In this document: piece after piece, positions 7,813 to 16,453 of the stretch
How the letters are laid out: each line of letters starts with the position of its first letter
Position numbering within the stretch: position 1 is the stretch's first letter
Origin: Phycisphaera sp.
Lineage (GTDB): Bacteria; Planctomycetota; Phycisphaerae; Phycisphaerales; UBA1924
Reading direction: 5' to 3'
Assembly (NCBI GenBank): GCA_025916675.1
Contig: CP098402.1
Coordinates: forward strand, 3,467,205-3,531,204
DNA length: 64,000 bases
Made by a program: the position numbers and the translations under genes
Notes under the pieces: model-generated
Seen by the model: only the letters and a program-made list of their open reading frames with translations
Told to the model about the DNA's origin: nothing
Database searches by the model: none

Positions 7813-9573
7813 ATGGCCGCTACCGCACAGAGCACAGTCGTTCGAAACGCTCGCACCCTTTCGACCGGAGCGGCCATCGCGGTCCTTCTGGCCGGGGCGG
7901 GCATGCCCGCCGTGGCCGACCCCGCAGCCAACGACTACTGCGTCGAGCACGTTTTCAACATCACCACCCGCGGCAACCTGCCGCCCGAGCTGCGCCTGAA
8001 GCACCAGGAGTACGCGTACGCCCGGTGCGGCCGTGCTAAGGACAAGGACACCAACCTGGCAATCAACGTCGTTGGGGTTGGTGTCTCGACCTTCACCGCA
8101 CTCGCGGTCGCTGGGACTATTTCAGAGGCCAACTCAGAAACCGATGTGACGACATTGGCCGTTGGTGCCGCCGACGGCACGATCCGCGTGTACGGCGACG
8201 TCGACCTGTGCCCAGTGGGCCCGGGCCAGCGTTCGGCCTACGGGCGAGCGTGGTCGGCCGCCAAGCTGTTCTATCGGGGTCGTGGCATGGACCGTCGCGG
8301 CCGCATCGGCTGGGTCGGCCGCTGGCGCGCCGAGCCGGGCATCAAGGGTGGTGTCGGCAAGGTCCGCCGCGTCGATCCGGTCATCGGCCGCGTCATCGAC
8401 AACACTACCGGCATCACGACCGAGTACCTGCTCATCGACATCGACAACTTTGTCCAGGGCGGAGACTTCGAGTGGGCCGATGACCAGATGGTCAACAACG
8501 CACCCACCATGGACTTCGAGATGATCGTGCCCGGAGACGTCACGCCGCAGAGCGGGAGCCTCATCATCCGCGCTCGGGGTGGTCTGATCACCGAGTCCAC
8601 CGCGACCGGCATGTTCGCCGGCGTGGCCGTGCCCGCCGTCGGTGCGGCCTCCACCTTCAGCATGGACCTCTCGAACAACACCGAGATCGAGTTTGACATG
8701 CCCGGCGACGACGATCACGACCTGGACGTCGAGATCGAGATGGGCGGCGCGGGCGAGCACGAGGAAGTGGACGCCTACATCGGTGGCGACACGACCACCA
8801 CCACCGACCTCATCGGAGGCCCGAACGACAGCCCCGTCCTCGTGGTGCCCGCTGGTGCGCCCCGCGGCGTGCAGATTACACCGGGCGAGACCACTATCGC
8901 CCAGCCGTTCCTGGTGCAAGATGGCGAGGTCTGGACCCCAGACTCGATGGCCGTCCGCCTCATCCAGCCCTTCACGCTGCCCGATCAGCCGCTCGAGGCC
9001 ATCGGCGTCCAGATCTGGAACGGCTTCCCGGGCGACCCCACCAGCACCGTCATCGCGGGCGACCTGTTCACCAACCGTCTGGACGACACCATCTTCACCG
9101 GCATCTATGCCGTGAACGAGGGCGAGACCGAGGACCCGAGCCACCCGATCGTCGAGGCCCTGGTCGACATGCAATGGGTTCCACCCATGCCCCCCGGCCA
9201 GTACTTCGTCGAGTTCACGGCCCAGGGCACCGGTCCCGAGCCCGTGCTGCTCCCGCCCAGCCCGTTCCTGGCCGGCGAGTTCGTGGAGCCCGGGTTGGTT
9301 GGCTTCGCGGGCGGCGGCTACGAGCCGATCTTCAGCCCGGTCACCGATCAACCGTCCTACGCCCCGATGATGATCTTCGGCGAAGATGGCATCGCGCCAA
9401 CATGCCGCGCCGACCTCGACGGCGACGGCCAGCTGACAATCTTCGACTTCTTGGAGTTCCAGAACCTGTTCGGCTTAGGTGATCCCATCGCCGACTTCGA
9501 CGGCGACGGCCGCCTGACCATCTTCGACTTCCTGGCATTCCAGAACGAGTTCGTCGCGGGCTGCCCCGGCTGA
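7813..9573 (+). CDS. Secreted protein with C-terminal duplicated EF-hand (dockerin-like) module
   Basis: A 586-aa exported protein of unknown function. A signal peptide with core AAIAVLLAGAGMPAVA spans about residues 18-36. The body has no domain I recognise; it includes an acidic stretch near residue 300 (DMPGDDDHDLDVE). The last 55 residues hold two EF-hand-like loops (DLDGDGQLTIFDF and DFDGDGRLTIFDF) bracketed by Cys in TCRAD and AGCPG, as in two other proteins of this window. Such modules resemble dockerin repeats and probably bind Ca2+. The ATG at 7813 has GAGGAG 6 nt upstream; an in-frame ATG at 7780 would bury the signal peptide. A terminator follows. Confidence 0.75.
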   Translation: MAATAQSTVVRNARTLSTGAAIAVLLAGAGMPAVADPAANDYCVEHVFNITTRGNLPPELRLKHQEYAYARCGRAKDKDTNLAINVVGVGVSTFTALAVAGTISEANSETDVTTLAVGAADGTIRVYGDVDLCPVGPGQRSAYGRAWSAAKLFYRGRGMDRRGRIGWVGRWRAEPGIKGGVGKVRRVDPVIGRVIDNTTGITTEYLLIDIDNFVQGGDFEWADDQMVNNAPTMDFEMIVPGDVTPQSGSLIIRARGGLITESTATGMFAGVAVPAVGAASTFSMDLSNNTEIEFDMPGDDDHDLDVEIEMGGAGEHEEVDAYIGGDTTTTTDLIGGPNDSPVLVVPAGAPRGVQITPGETTIAQPFLVQDGEVWTPDSMAVRLIQPFTLPDQPLEAIGVQIWNGFPGDPTSTVIAGDLFTNRLDDTIFTGIYAVNEGETEDPSHPIVEALVDMQWVPPMPPGQYFVEFTAQGTGPEPVLLPPSPFLAGEFVEPGLVGFAGGGYEPIFSPVTDQPSYAPMMIFGEDGIAPTCRADLDGDGQLTIFDFLEFQNLFGLGDPIADFDGDGRLTIFDFLAFQNEFVAGCPG

Positions 9574-9596
9574 CTTTTGATCGGGTTCCAGTACTC

Positions 9597-10604
9597 TCAG
9601 GCGGCGTCGGTCGATTGGTCCGACGCCGCTTCTTTCTTACGCATGTCAGCAAGCGACGGGCCGCTCGCCTTATCAGGCAATTCGGGGAGCGCTGGGAGCG
9701 ACGATCTTGTCTGCACCGGCTCTTCCATCTGGGCGCCCTCGTTGCCGATGCGGATTCCGGCGCCGCCCTTGCCGGCAAACGCCATATCCAACAGTTGGTC
9801 GTCGAACCCATCGGGTGACTGCCCGGTCCTGGCGTAGACGTACAGCACGGCGTTGGTGATCGAATCGAGCGTCATGGACACCAGCACCATCAGGCCCATC
9901 CACGACAAGCCGAGGATGATGCCAAGCCCAGCGATGACCGGGTCGCCCGTAGCGCCCGCGGCGAACATGACCACGAACCCAACGATGACGCCAGCGGCGA
10001 TGAACAACCCGTTGGCCCAGTTGGCCACCAGCCCCTCGCCCCAGGTCTGCTTCACGAGCGAGAACGACCGCCCGATGGCCTTGTGCGCCGGGGCCCGCTC
10101 CACGATCATCACGGGAACGACAAAGTACGTCATCGCCGTCCACGCCGACCCGAGCACGAGCGCGATGATCTTGCCCGCCAGGGCCGACCGCTGTTCGATC
10201 ATCTTGAGCGCGAAGCCCACCGACGCGGCGATCACCGCCCACATCAGGATCAGGCTGAACCGGTCCCACGCGATGCGCAGCCCGTCGCTGAGCTTGTACG
10301 GCCGCCCATCCAGGTGCATCATCGTGACGCCCACCAGCGCCGCGTTGAAGAACAACATGACAAAGTAGCAACAGAAGTACAGCAGGAACATGACCACCAT
10401 CTGGCCGGTCTGGGCGTTGGGATCCTCGGTCATGAAGATCGTCCGCCCCGTGGTCGTTCCCACGATCGGTGCGACGAAGCTCGCCACGACCAATAGGGCC
10501 GCGATCGAGCTCAGCAGAGGGAAGATGATGAGCTTCTTGTTCTCCATGAGCAGCCCGAAGCTCGCCATCGAGATCGCCCAGCCGTTGCGTATCCGAGTAA
10601 ACAT
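9597..10604 (-). CDS. Integral membrane protein, DUF6159-like
   Basis: A 335-aa polytopic membrane protein with about six hydrophobic segments. The N-terminus (RIRNGWAISMASFGLLMENK, then a P-rich TM) resembles the DUF6159 family; this is from memory of the family pattern. The last 70 or so residues are polar and probably cytoplasmic. There are no catalytic motifs and the function is unknown. The ATG at 10604 has TTGGAGG 6 nt upstream. The 3' end overlaps the stem of the terminator at 9601-9638. Confidence 0.7.
   Translation of the reverse strand: MFTRIRNGWAISMASFGLLMENKKLIIFPLLSSIAALLVVASFVAPIVGTTTGRTIFMTEDPNAQTGQMVVMFLLYFCCYFVMLFFNAALVGVTMMHLDGRPYKLSDGLRIAWDRFSLILMWAVIAASVGFALKMIEQRSALAGKIIALVLGSAWTAMTYFVVPVMIVERAPAHKAIGRSFSLVKQTWGEGLVANWANGLFIAAGVIVGFVVMFAAGATGDPVIAGLGIILGLSWMGLMVLVSMTLDSITNAVLYVYARTGQSPDGFDDQLLDMAFAGKGGAGIRIGNEGAQMEEPVQTRSSLPALPELPDKASGPSLADMRKKEAASDQSTDAA
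9601..9638 (+). terminator. Rho-independent terminator between convergent genes
   Basis: A 10-bp perfect stem (GCGGCGTCGG/CCGACGCCGC), 9-nt loop, then TTCTTTCTT. It terminates the plus-strand secreted-protein gene and overlaps the last codons of the minus-strand membrane protein that ends at 9597. Confidence 0.85.
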
Positions 10605-10720
10605 GCACCGCCTCCAACGGGCCCACAGCGTCGGGGTCCCTCGGAGAGAAGCATCGCTTTTCTGATGGCTCTAGGTGGCCGGAAACGCCGAGCTACATGC
10701 ATCCTGCACTAATTAGCACG

Positions 10721-10739
10721 CCTGGGTAAACACCCAAGG
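10721..10739 (-). terminator. Possible hairpin terminator after the DUF1501 gene
   Basis: On the minus strand CCTTGGGT and ACCCAGG pair across a short loop with one bulged T, starting 7 nt after the DUF1501 stop. No T-tract follows, so it may only protect or pause. The gap continues with a CTAATTAG palindrome near 10709-10716, the only AT-rich patch before the next gene, which may be part of that gene's promoter. Confidence 0.35.
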
Positions 10740-10745
10740 TCCGGT

Positions 10746-12065
10746 TCAGGACTTACCCAGCACCAGCGCGGGCCGATAACGCCGGTTCAGGATCGCCTCG
10801 GAATCGGCACCCATCCAGCTGTCGAGCACGCCCGCGTACACGTGGCGGAAGTCCAGCGTGTGCTTGAGGTCGCCGCCGTCGAGGTTGCTCATCGATGGGT
10901 GCGTGCCATGCACGCCGGGGCGCACCATCGGGCCGAACAGGAACATCGGGGCCGCAGTTCCGTGGTCGGTGCCGCCGCTGGCATTCTGCGAGACCCGCCG
11001 CCCGAACTCGCTGAAGGTGAGCGTCATCACGCGCCCGTCGTTGCCCTGTTCCTTGAGGTCCTGGTAGAACGCCCTCATCGATTGGGCCATCTGCCCCAGC
11101 AATTGCGAGTGACGGCCGTTGACCCCGCCCTGGCCGGCATGGGTATCGAACCCACCCAGAGTGGCGTAATAGATGCGTGTCTTCAGCCCAGCACGGATCA
11201 TCTGGGCGATCATCGCGAGCTGCCGCGCCAGCCCATTCCCCGGGTAGCGCACCAGCGGCTGGGTCGAGACGGCCTTGCGGATCATGTCGCTGCTGACCTG
11301 CGCGTCGAGCGCTGTCTTGGTCAGGAAGGCCTCGTTGCTGTCGGCCGGGCCCTGCGCCTCGCGCCGGTTGAGGTGGTCGTACCCGCCCTTGAGCGCGCGG
11401 TCGTGGTCCTCGCCCAGCCAGCGGAACACGTCGGCGCTCTCGAACGATACGGGGTTTACCTTCCGGCCCTGCATCGCCAGCGGCGCATCGCGCCCGATCG
11501 AGATCGCCGGCGGGCCACCGTCCGTCGCCCCGCCCTCAATCTTCCCGCTCTCACCCTTGCCAAAGCCCACGCACTCGCTATCGAGGTACCGCCCGATCCA
11601 GCCCTCGCCGGTGCCGCTGGTCTCGGCCGTGTGCCAGATGTCCATGCTCTTGAAGTGCGAGCGATTGGGATTGGGATAGCCCACGCCCTGGAACACCGAG
11701 CAAAGTCCGGAGTCGTACATCTCCTTCATGGGCGCGAGCGCGGGATGCAAGCCGAGCCCCTGCCGCGTGTCGAGCTCGAGCACGCGATCCTTCGAGATGC
11801 CGATCGCGCGGCGGGCCCGGTAGTACTCATCCATGCCGTAGGGCACCACGGTGTTTAGCCCGTCGTTGCCGCCCGAGAGCTGCACGACCACTAGCACGCG
11901 GTCCTCGGGCACGCCCGCGAGGCTCGTGAGCATGGCGCTGGGCGAGGGCAGCCCCCAGGCCGCCGACTGCACGAATCCCGGTGCGGCCAGCGATGCCGAT
12001 GCCAGCATCACCCCGCGTCCGAGGAACGCGCGCCGGGTGTAAGCCTTCGAGTCGTGCAGGTCCAT
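10746..12065 (-). CDS. DUF1501 family protein with Tat signal
   Basis: A 439-aa protein of the DUF1501 family, abundant in planctomycetes and placed in the alkaline-phosphatase/sulfatase-like superfamily. The N-terminus carries a twin-arginine signal (TRRAFLGRG then a hydrophobic stretch), so it is exported folded. Recognisable family segments include VVVQLSGGNDGLNTVVPYG, FQGVGYPNPNRSHF, GGFDTHAGQ, FSEFGRRVSQN and GTDHGTAAPMF, which hold conserved Asp/His/Asn residues. The ATG at 12065 has GGAGG about 8 nt upstream. It lies 29 nt after the DUF1800 gene, and the two families are regularly paired, implying a joint role. No substrate is established. Confidence 0.9.
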   Translation of the reverse strand: MDLHDSKAYTRRAFLGRGVMLASASLAAPGFVQSAAWGLPSPSAMLTSLAGVPEDRVLVVVQLSGGNDGLNTVVPYGMDEYYRARRAIGISKDRVLELDTRQGLGLHPALAPMKEMYDSGLCSVFQGVGYPNPNRSHFKSMDIWHTAETSGTGEGWIGRYLDSECVGFGKGESGKIEGGATDGGPPAISIGRDAPLAMQGRKVNPVSFESADVFRWLGEDHDRALKGGYDHLNRREAQGPADSNEAFLTKTALDAQVSSDMIRKAVSTQPLVRYPGNGLARQLAMIAQMIRAGLKTRIYYATLGGFDTHAGQGGVNGRHSQLLGQMAQSMRAFYQDLKEQGNDGRVMTLTFSEFGRRVSQNASGGTDHGTAAPMFLFGPMVRPGVHGTHPSMSNLDGGDLKHTLDFRHVYAGVLDSWMGADSEAILNRRYRPALVLGKS

Positions 12066-12094
12066 GCTCAATCCCTCCGGTCGGTCTCGAATCA

Positions 12095-13669
12095 TTAGCA
12101 GAGCTGGTACTCGGGCATCGCCGCAACCAGCAGAAGCATATCGCGCAGAGCCTCGCCGTCCCGAGCGCCACCGCGGCGGTGCAGGACATCCTTGAGAGAC
12201 TCGATCGCGTGCGGCGGCGTCCGGCCCAGTGTGTACCGCAGCACGCTCCGCACGGCGTGCTCGTCGTCGCCCTCGTCGAACACTGCGCGGAGTTCGGCCA
12301 TGATCGGGTCCGGTTCGTACTGCTGCATGTCGGCTAGCGCATCCGGGCCGTTGGGCTTCCGGCCGGTCAGCAGGAAGGCCAGCGTGTTCTGCCGCACGAA
12401 CATGGTCGAGGTGTTGATCCACGCACGCCCGCCGCTCCAGCCCGCGACGGACGGCGGGAAGAACAGGCTCTGGCCCATCAGCGCCATCGCGTCGAGTAAC
12501 GTTGAGAGTTCTCGCACCGGTGTGCGCAGCTCGCGCACGCCGCCCACGACCAGCTCGGCCGGGCTCTTGATGCGCTGCCCGACGACATCATCGCTGTAGA
12601 AGTGCCGGCTCAGGAAGAGCTCGCGCAGCAGCGGCTTGATGGCGTATCGCTTCCGCACGAACGTCAGGCGCATCTTGTCGAGCACCGAGCCTTCCGCGGG
12701 TGAGAAGTCACGCGGTTCCTCGGGCAGGTCGCCAACGAAGAACGTGTACAACTTACGCGTCATATAGACGCTTGTGGCGCGCTGGGCCAGGATGGCGGTC
12801 ACGAAGCCCTCGCCGTTGTACTCGCCGCTGCGTCCAAAGATGCGCTTGCGTCCGCCGTCGTGGTTCTCGCGGTCGAGCACGAATTCGTCGTCGCGGAAGG
12901 TGTAGCCCGTGAGCGCTCGGGCACCCTCGCGGATGTCCCCCTCGCTGTAGCTACCCACGCCCATCGAGAACAACTCCATCAGCTCGCGCGCCAGGTTTTC
13001 GTTGGGCTGACCCTTGCGGCTGTCGTTGTTGTCGAGGTAGGCCAGCATGGCCGGATCCTTGATGATCTCGTGCAGCAGCTCGCCGTAGTTGCCCAGCGCG
13101 TGCCTGCGGAAGCGCTGGTTCTGCATGTACATGTGGTAGCTGTCTTCGATGGTGCGGTAGCTGGTGGCGAAGTGGCCGTGCCAGAACAGCGTCATCTTCT
13201 CCTCGAGCGGGCGGGGCGTCTCGATCATCCGCGTGAGCCACCACCGCTGGATCTCGCGCATCTGCCGGCGATCCTGCACCTGCGCCTGCTGGCGCATCGC
13301 GCGGAGCGAAGCCAGCGCGTCCTCGTCGCGAGACCGCCGCGCGTTGGCGGCGATGCGGCGCTCCTCCTCGGTATAAGGCCGCATGATGTTCCGATCGAAC
13401 AGGTCGGCCCCGGGCATCGCATCGGGCGCGTCGGGCGTTTCGAGCAAGTAATCGACGGCGCGCTCCGGGCCCATCGACGCGATCGCCGAGATTTGCGCGG
13501 GCGTCGCGCCAAAACCCGCACGCCAGAGCAAGTGCCGCGCCTGATCGAATCCAAATTCCGACGCCTCGATGGGCTCCCACACCCGCCGAAGGTCCACGCG
13601 CTCCTGCCGGCGTTGCTCTTCGAGCGTGGTTTGTTGCTCGCCCCGTGCTGTGCCTTCCTGGTTTGCCAT
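12095..13669 (-). CDS. DUF1800 family protein
   Basis: A 524-aa DUF1800 protein, the usual upstream partner of DUF1501. Typical family segments are present: ARHLLWRAGFGATPAQI near residues 44-60, MTLFWHGHFATS, LGNYGELLHEI, MLAYLDNNDSRKG, NENLARELMELFSMG and VAGWSGGRAWINTSTM. No N-terminal signal peptide is evident, unlike the Tat-signalled partner. The ATG at 13669 has GGAG about 9 nt upstream. The role of the pair is unknown; its strict pairing in planctomycetes suggests an exported complex or an assembly factor with its client. Confidence 0.9.
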   Translation of the reverse strand: MANQEGTARGEQQTTLEEQRRQERVDLRRVWEPIEASEFGFDQARHLLWRAGFGATPAQISAIASMGPERAVDYLLETPDAPDAMPGADLFDRNIMRPYTEEERRIAANARRSRDEDALASLRAMRQQAQVQDRRQMREIQRWWLTRMIETPRPLEEKMTLFWHGHFATSYRTIEDSYHMYMQNQRFRRHALGNYGELLHEIIKDPAMLAYLDNNDSRKGQPNENLARELMELFSMGVGSYSEGDIREGARALTGYTFRDDEFVLDRENHDGGRKRIFGRSGEYNGEGFVTAILAQRATSVYMTRKLYTFFVGDLPEEPRDFSPAEGSVLDKMRLTFVRKRYAIKPLLRELFLSRHFYSDDVVGQRIKSPAELVVGGVRELRTPVRELSTLLDAMALMGQSLFFPPSVAGWSGGRAWINTSTMFVRQNTLAFLLTGRKPNGPDALADMQQYEPDPIMAELRAVFDEGDDEHAVRSVLRYTLGRTPPHAIESLKDVLHRRGGARDGEALRDMLLLVAAMPEYQLC

Positions 13670-13818
13670 TGGCTCGCTCCGTCGCGCACGCGGGTCAGGG
13701 TTCGGCCCGAGGCGGCCCCACGCCCCTCATCGGCCGTCCGCACGGGTCCAACGCAAGATCTGGCTGGGCATTGCACAGGATCCCGATGGCGTGAGCCCTC
13801 TCAATCTCATTGATGGGT

Positions 13819-15453
13819 TCAGACGGCCGCCGGTTGCACCCGGGGTTGCCGACGGGCCGCGAGCACCAGCCCGCCCCACACCACGGCCGCGCTCGCCGTG
13901 GCCAGCAGCAGGGCCCCGTTGGCCTGGTGGGCGAAGGTGACCAGGGCGGTGGCGACGGGCACGCTGGTCGCGTCCGCTAACTGTTCGGCTGTCGGAACCA
14001 CGCGTTGCTCGCCACCGGTTACCAGCGCGAACGCCACCCATCCGAGCGCGAACTGGAGCAAAACCGCGACGAACAGCAGCTTCCCGAGCCGCCCGCTTGC
14101 ACGGGCACCGCGTTGGTCATGCCCATCGCCAGATTCGGACGATGGCCCCGAGCCCTGCCCGATGAGCGCAAAGCCCACGATCGATGCCAGGATCACGACG
14201 ATCACCGAGAACGTCATGTGCCCGTGCAATGCCGGCCCAGCCCACGCGCGCGGCTCGGCGGCCATGCTGCCGTGCCGGTACATCGCGCCCATCACCAGTT
14301 GCAGCAGCAGCGCGGCGAGCAGCATCCACGCCCCACTGCGCACCCAGGCGCGCGGGCGTTCGAGCGCTCGCAGATTGCGCGCGGTGGGCGATACCCAGGC
14401 GGCGAACATCACCATCGACGCGAAGTAGGCCTGCCCCAGCACGCCGTGGATGGTGCCTAGCAGCGGGTTGGCTTCGGTCACGCGGGTGCCGCCCAGCACG
14501 CCCTGGGCGCTGACCATCAGGATGAGCGCCGCGGCCGCCTGCGCCGGGCGTTGCTTGCCGAGGGCGGTCAAGAACCACGCCACGCTGCCGAGCGCGACGG
14601 CGACGGCGATGCCGCCGAACGCCAGCCCGCCGAGCGCGTCGCTCGTGTGCATGCGCAATCCCGCGACCAGCACCGCGCCGATGGCAACCACGACGCCGAT
14701 GGCGATCGGGACATCCATCTTCTTGCGCAGCTCACGCGTCGACCACACGAAGATCGCCAGCGAGATGGTGGTGATGCCCACGAGCGAGCCGAACAACCGA
14801 TGCGTGTGCTCTAAGAAGATGCGCGGATCGGCCATCAGCGCGATGGGGTACAAAAACATGTTCGCGCCGTAGGTGCCCGGCCAGTCGGGCACGGCCAGCC
14901 CCGAGCCCGTGCTCGTCACCAGCCCGCCCAGGAGTAGGAGGGGAGCAACAGCAATGGCGGCGACGACGGCGAAGCGGCCGGCCCAGGTTGCGAGCGGCCG
15001 CGGCTCACGAGCCCGAGCGATCAATCCGCTCGCCCCGCCGATGACCGCCCCGCCGACGAAACTCGCACCGAGGAAACCCAGCATGGTCATCCTCGCCGAT
15101 GGGGTGAGACCCGCTGAGCCCTCGGCCGGCAATGCCCCGTCGATGCTCTCGGACACGAGCGAGCCCATGATCAGCAGGTTCAGCATGGCCGCAACAAGGG
15201 TGGTGCCGCCCCCGGCCAGCCAGCCCAGGCGGCGTCCGCCATGGAGCCCGCCAAAGCACGCCCCGGCGACGAGCCAGCCGAGCATGGCGATGCCGGTGGC
15301 CGCTGCGGGCAGATCGAGCCAGGGTTGATGTCCGATAAGCCACGTCAGCCACATGGCGATGGCGGTACCGAAGCCGCCGACAATGACCGACCCGGCGATG
15401 CTCCGGACGGTTGGGGGTGAGGTGCCATCAAGTTTAGTTTTTGAACGGGTCAC
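13819..15453 (-). CDS. ctaA: Heme A synthase (COX15/CtaA family) with extended N-terminus
   Basis: A 544-aa polytopic membrane protein that would oxidise heme O to heme A for the caa3 oxidase encoded on the other strand. The CtaA core has the expected histidine motifs: EHTHRLFGSLVG, MHTSDALG, TIHGVLGQAYF, LHGHMTFS and FAHQANGALL. TGSGLAVPDWPGTYG is a strong family signature. Before the core there are about 160 extra residues with roughly four TM segments. No ATG precedes the first TM; the GTG at 15453 follows AGGGA at a suitable distance. Its divergent position next to actA and the oxidase operon fits a shared role. Confidence 0.87.
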   Translation of the reverse strand: MTRSKTKLDGTSPPTVRSIAGSVIVGGFGTAIAMWLTWLIGHQPWLDLPAAATGIAMLGWLVAGACFGGLHGGRRLGWLAGGGTTLVAAMLNLLIMGSLVSESIDGALPAEGSAGLTPSARMTMLGFLGASFVGGAVIGGASGLIARAREPRPLATWAGRFAVVAAIAVAPLLLLGGLVTSTGSGLAVPDWPGTYGANMFLYPIALMADPRIFLEHTHRLFGSLVGITTISLAIFVWSTRELRKKMDVPIAIGVVVAIGAVLVAGLRMHTSDALGGLAFGGIAVAVALGSVAWFLTALGKQRPAQAAAALILMVSAQGVLGGTRVTEANPLLGTIHGVLGQAYFASMVMFAAWVSPTARNLRALERPRAWVRSGAWMLLAALLLQLVMGAMYRHGSMAAEPRAWAGPALHGHMTFSVIVVILASIVGFALIGQGSGPSSESGDGHDQRGARASGRLGKLLFVAVLLQFALGWVAFALVTGGEQRVVPTAEQLADATSVPVATALVTFAHQANGALLLATASAAVVWGGLVLAARRQPRVQPAAV

Positions 15454-15683
15454 GTGCTGATTCCCTGGTTCGAGACGCGGATGTGGGCCTTGTTGAGACT
15501 CTGTCTCACTTTCCGTAAAACAGTACTTTTTTCTGTCTGAGTGTACGCGTGGGATGCTTTTCGGGTCGCGCGGTGGGATTATTGGGACAGCGTGGCCCAC
15601 CACGGGTCCGCGCACACGGTTTGGGCCCGGTGCGGCCGTCCTTGGTGGGGCGAGCCACTCTGGGAGCAGACGGGAGGCGTCCG
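15454..15683. promoter_or_regulatory. Divergent control region between ctaA and actA
   Basis: This 230-bp gap contains the most AT-rich patch of the neighbourhood (around 15505-15545, including a run of six T) and a GAGAC-TCT-GTCTC inverted repeat at 15495-15507, a possible operator. The start of actA has GGGAGG at 15672-15677. I could not settle on specific -35/-10 pairs for either direction. Confidence 0.4.
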
Positions 15684-16400
15684 GTGTCCGTTCGATTCCC
15701 TGTATGGATGAACCTGTTGCCCACGGTGGGGGCTATCGGCGGGGCCGTGAGCCTCATCGTGGTCATCGGCGTGGTCACGACGTATTTCACGCCCAAGTAC
15801 TGGGAGGTGGGTTACATGCCCACCCAGCCGGGCTCGGGCTTCAGCCACCAGATCCACGCGGGCAAGCTGGGCATGGACTGCCGTTATTGCCACACCAACG
15901 TCGAGAAGTCGGCCGAGGCCAACATCCCGCCGGTTTCGACGTGCATGGGCTGCCACACCGACGGCATGCTCAGCCCCACGTATGACCCGGCCGAGAAGGT
16001 CGAGTTCATCCGCACGGCGTGGACCGAGGACGAATCGATCCCCTGGGCTCGCATCCACAAGCTGCCCGATTACGTGCGCAACTTCCCGCACCATGCCCAC
16101 GTGAACGCGGGCGTGAGCTGCTACTCGTGTCACGGCCAGATCGAGGCGATGCCGGTGGTGTACCAGGCCGAGGCGCTGAGCATGAGTTGGTGCCTCGATT
16201 GCCACCGCGGCGTCGGTGATGCCATCGAGGGCCACGACGACCCGGCCAAGTACCTGGTGCCCAAGGACATGGTGACCGACCTGGAGTGGGTCGAAACCGT
16301 GTGGAACGGCGAGGGTGAGGGCCAGGCAGCCGCGGCGTCGGCCGTGCTCGCGGGCATCCGCCAGGCACCTCCCGAGAACTGCGGCGCGTGCCACTACTGA
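15684..16400 (+). CDS. actA: Alternative complex III subunit ActA, pentaheme cytochrome c
   Basis: A 238-aa protein with one N-terminal TM anchor (about residues 8-32) and five CxxCH heme-binding motifs: CRYCH, CMGCH, CYSCH, CLDCH and CGACH, the last at the extreme C-terminus. Alternative complex III is a quinol:electron-acceptor oxidoreductase replacing cytochrome bc1, and ActA is its pentaheme subunit. The GTG start at 15684 has GGGAGG 6 nt upstream; the first ATG is 8 codons later and has none. It is the first gene of the actABCDEF set. Confidence 0.93.
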   Translation: MSVRFPVWMNLLPTVGAIGGAVSLIVVIGVVTTYFTPKYWEVGYMPTQPGSGFSHQIHAGKLGMDCRYCHTNVEKSAEANIPPVSTCMGCHTDGMLSPTYDPAEKVEFIRTAWTEDESIPWARIHKLPDYVRNFPHHAHVNAGVSCYSCHGQIEAMPVVYQAEALSMSWCLDCHRGVGDAIEGHDDPAKYLVPKDMVTDLEWVETVWNGEGEGQAAAASAVLAGIRQAPPENCGACHY

Positions 16401-16453
16401 ATCGCTCTGGAATCGTCTCGCTCGAATCAGGCTTGCCAGCCGGAGAAGACCGC

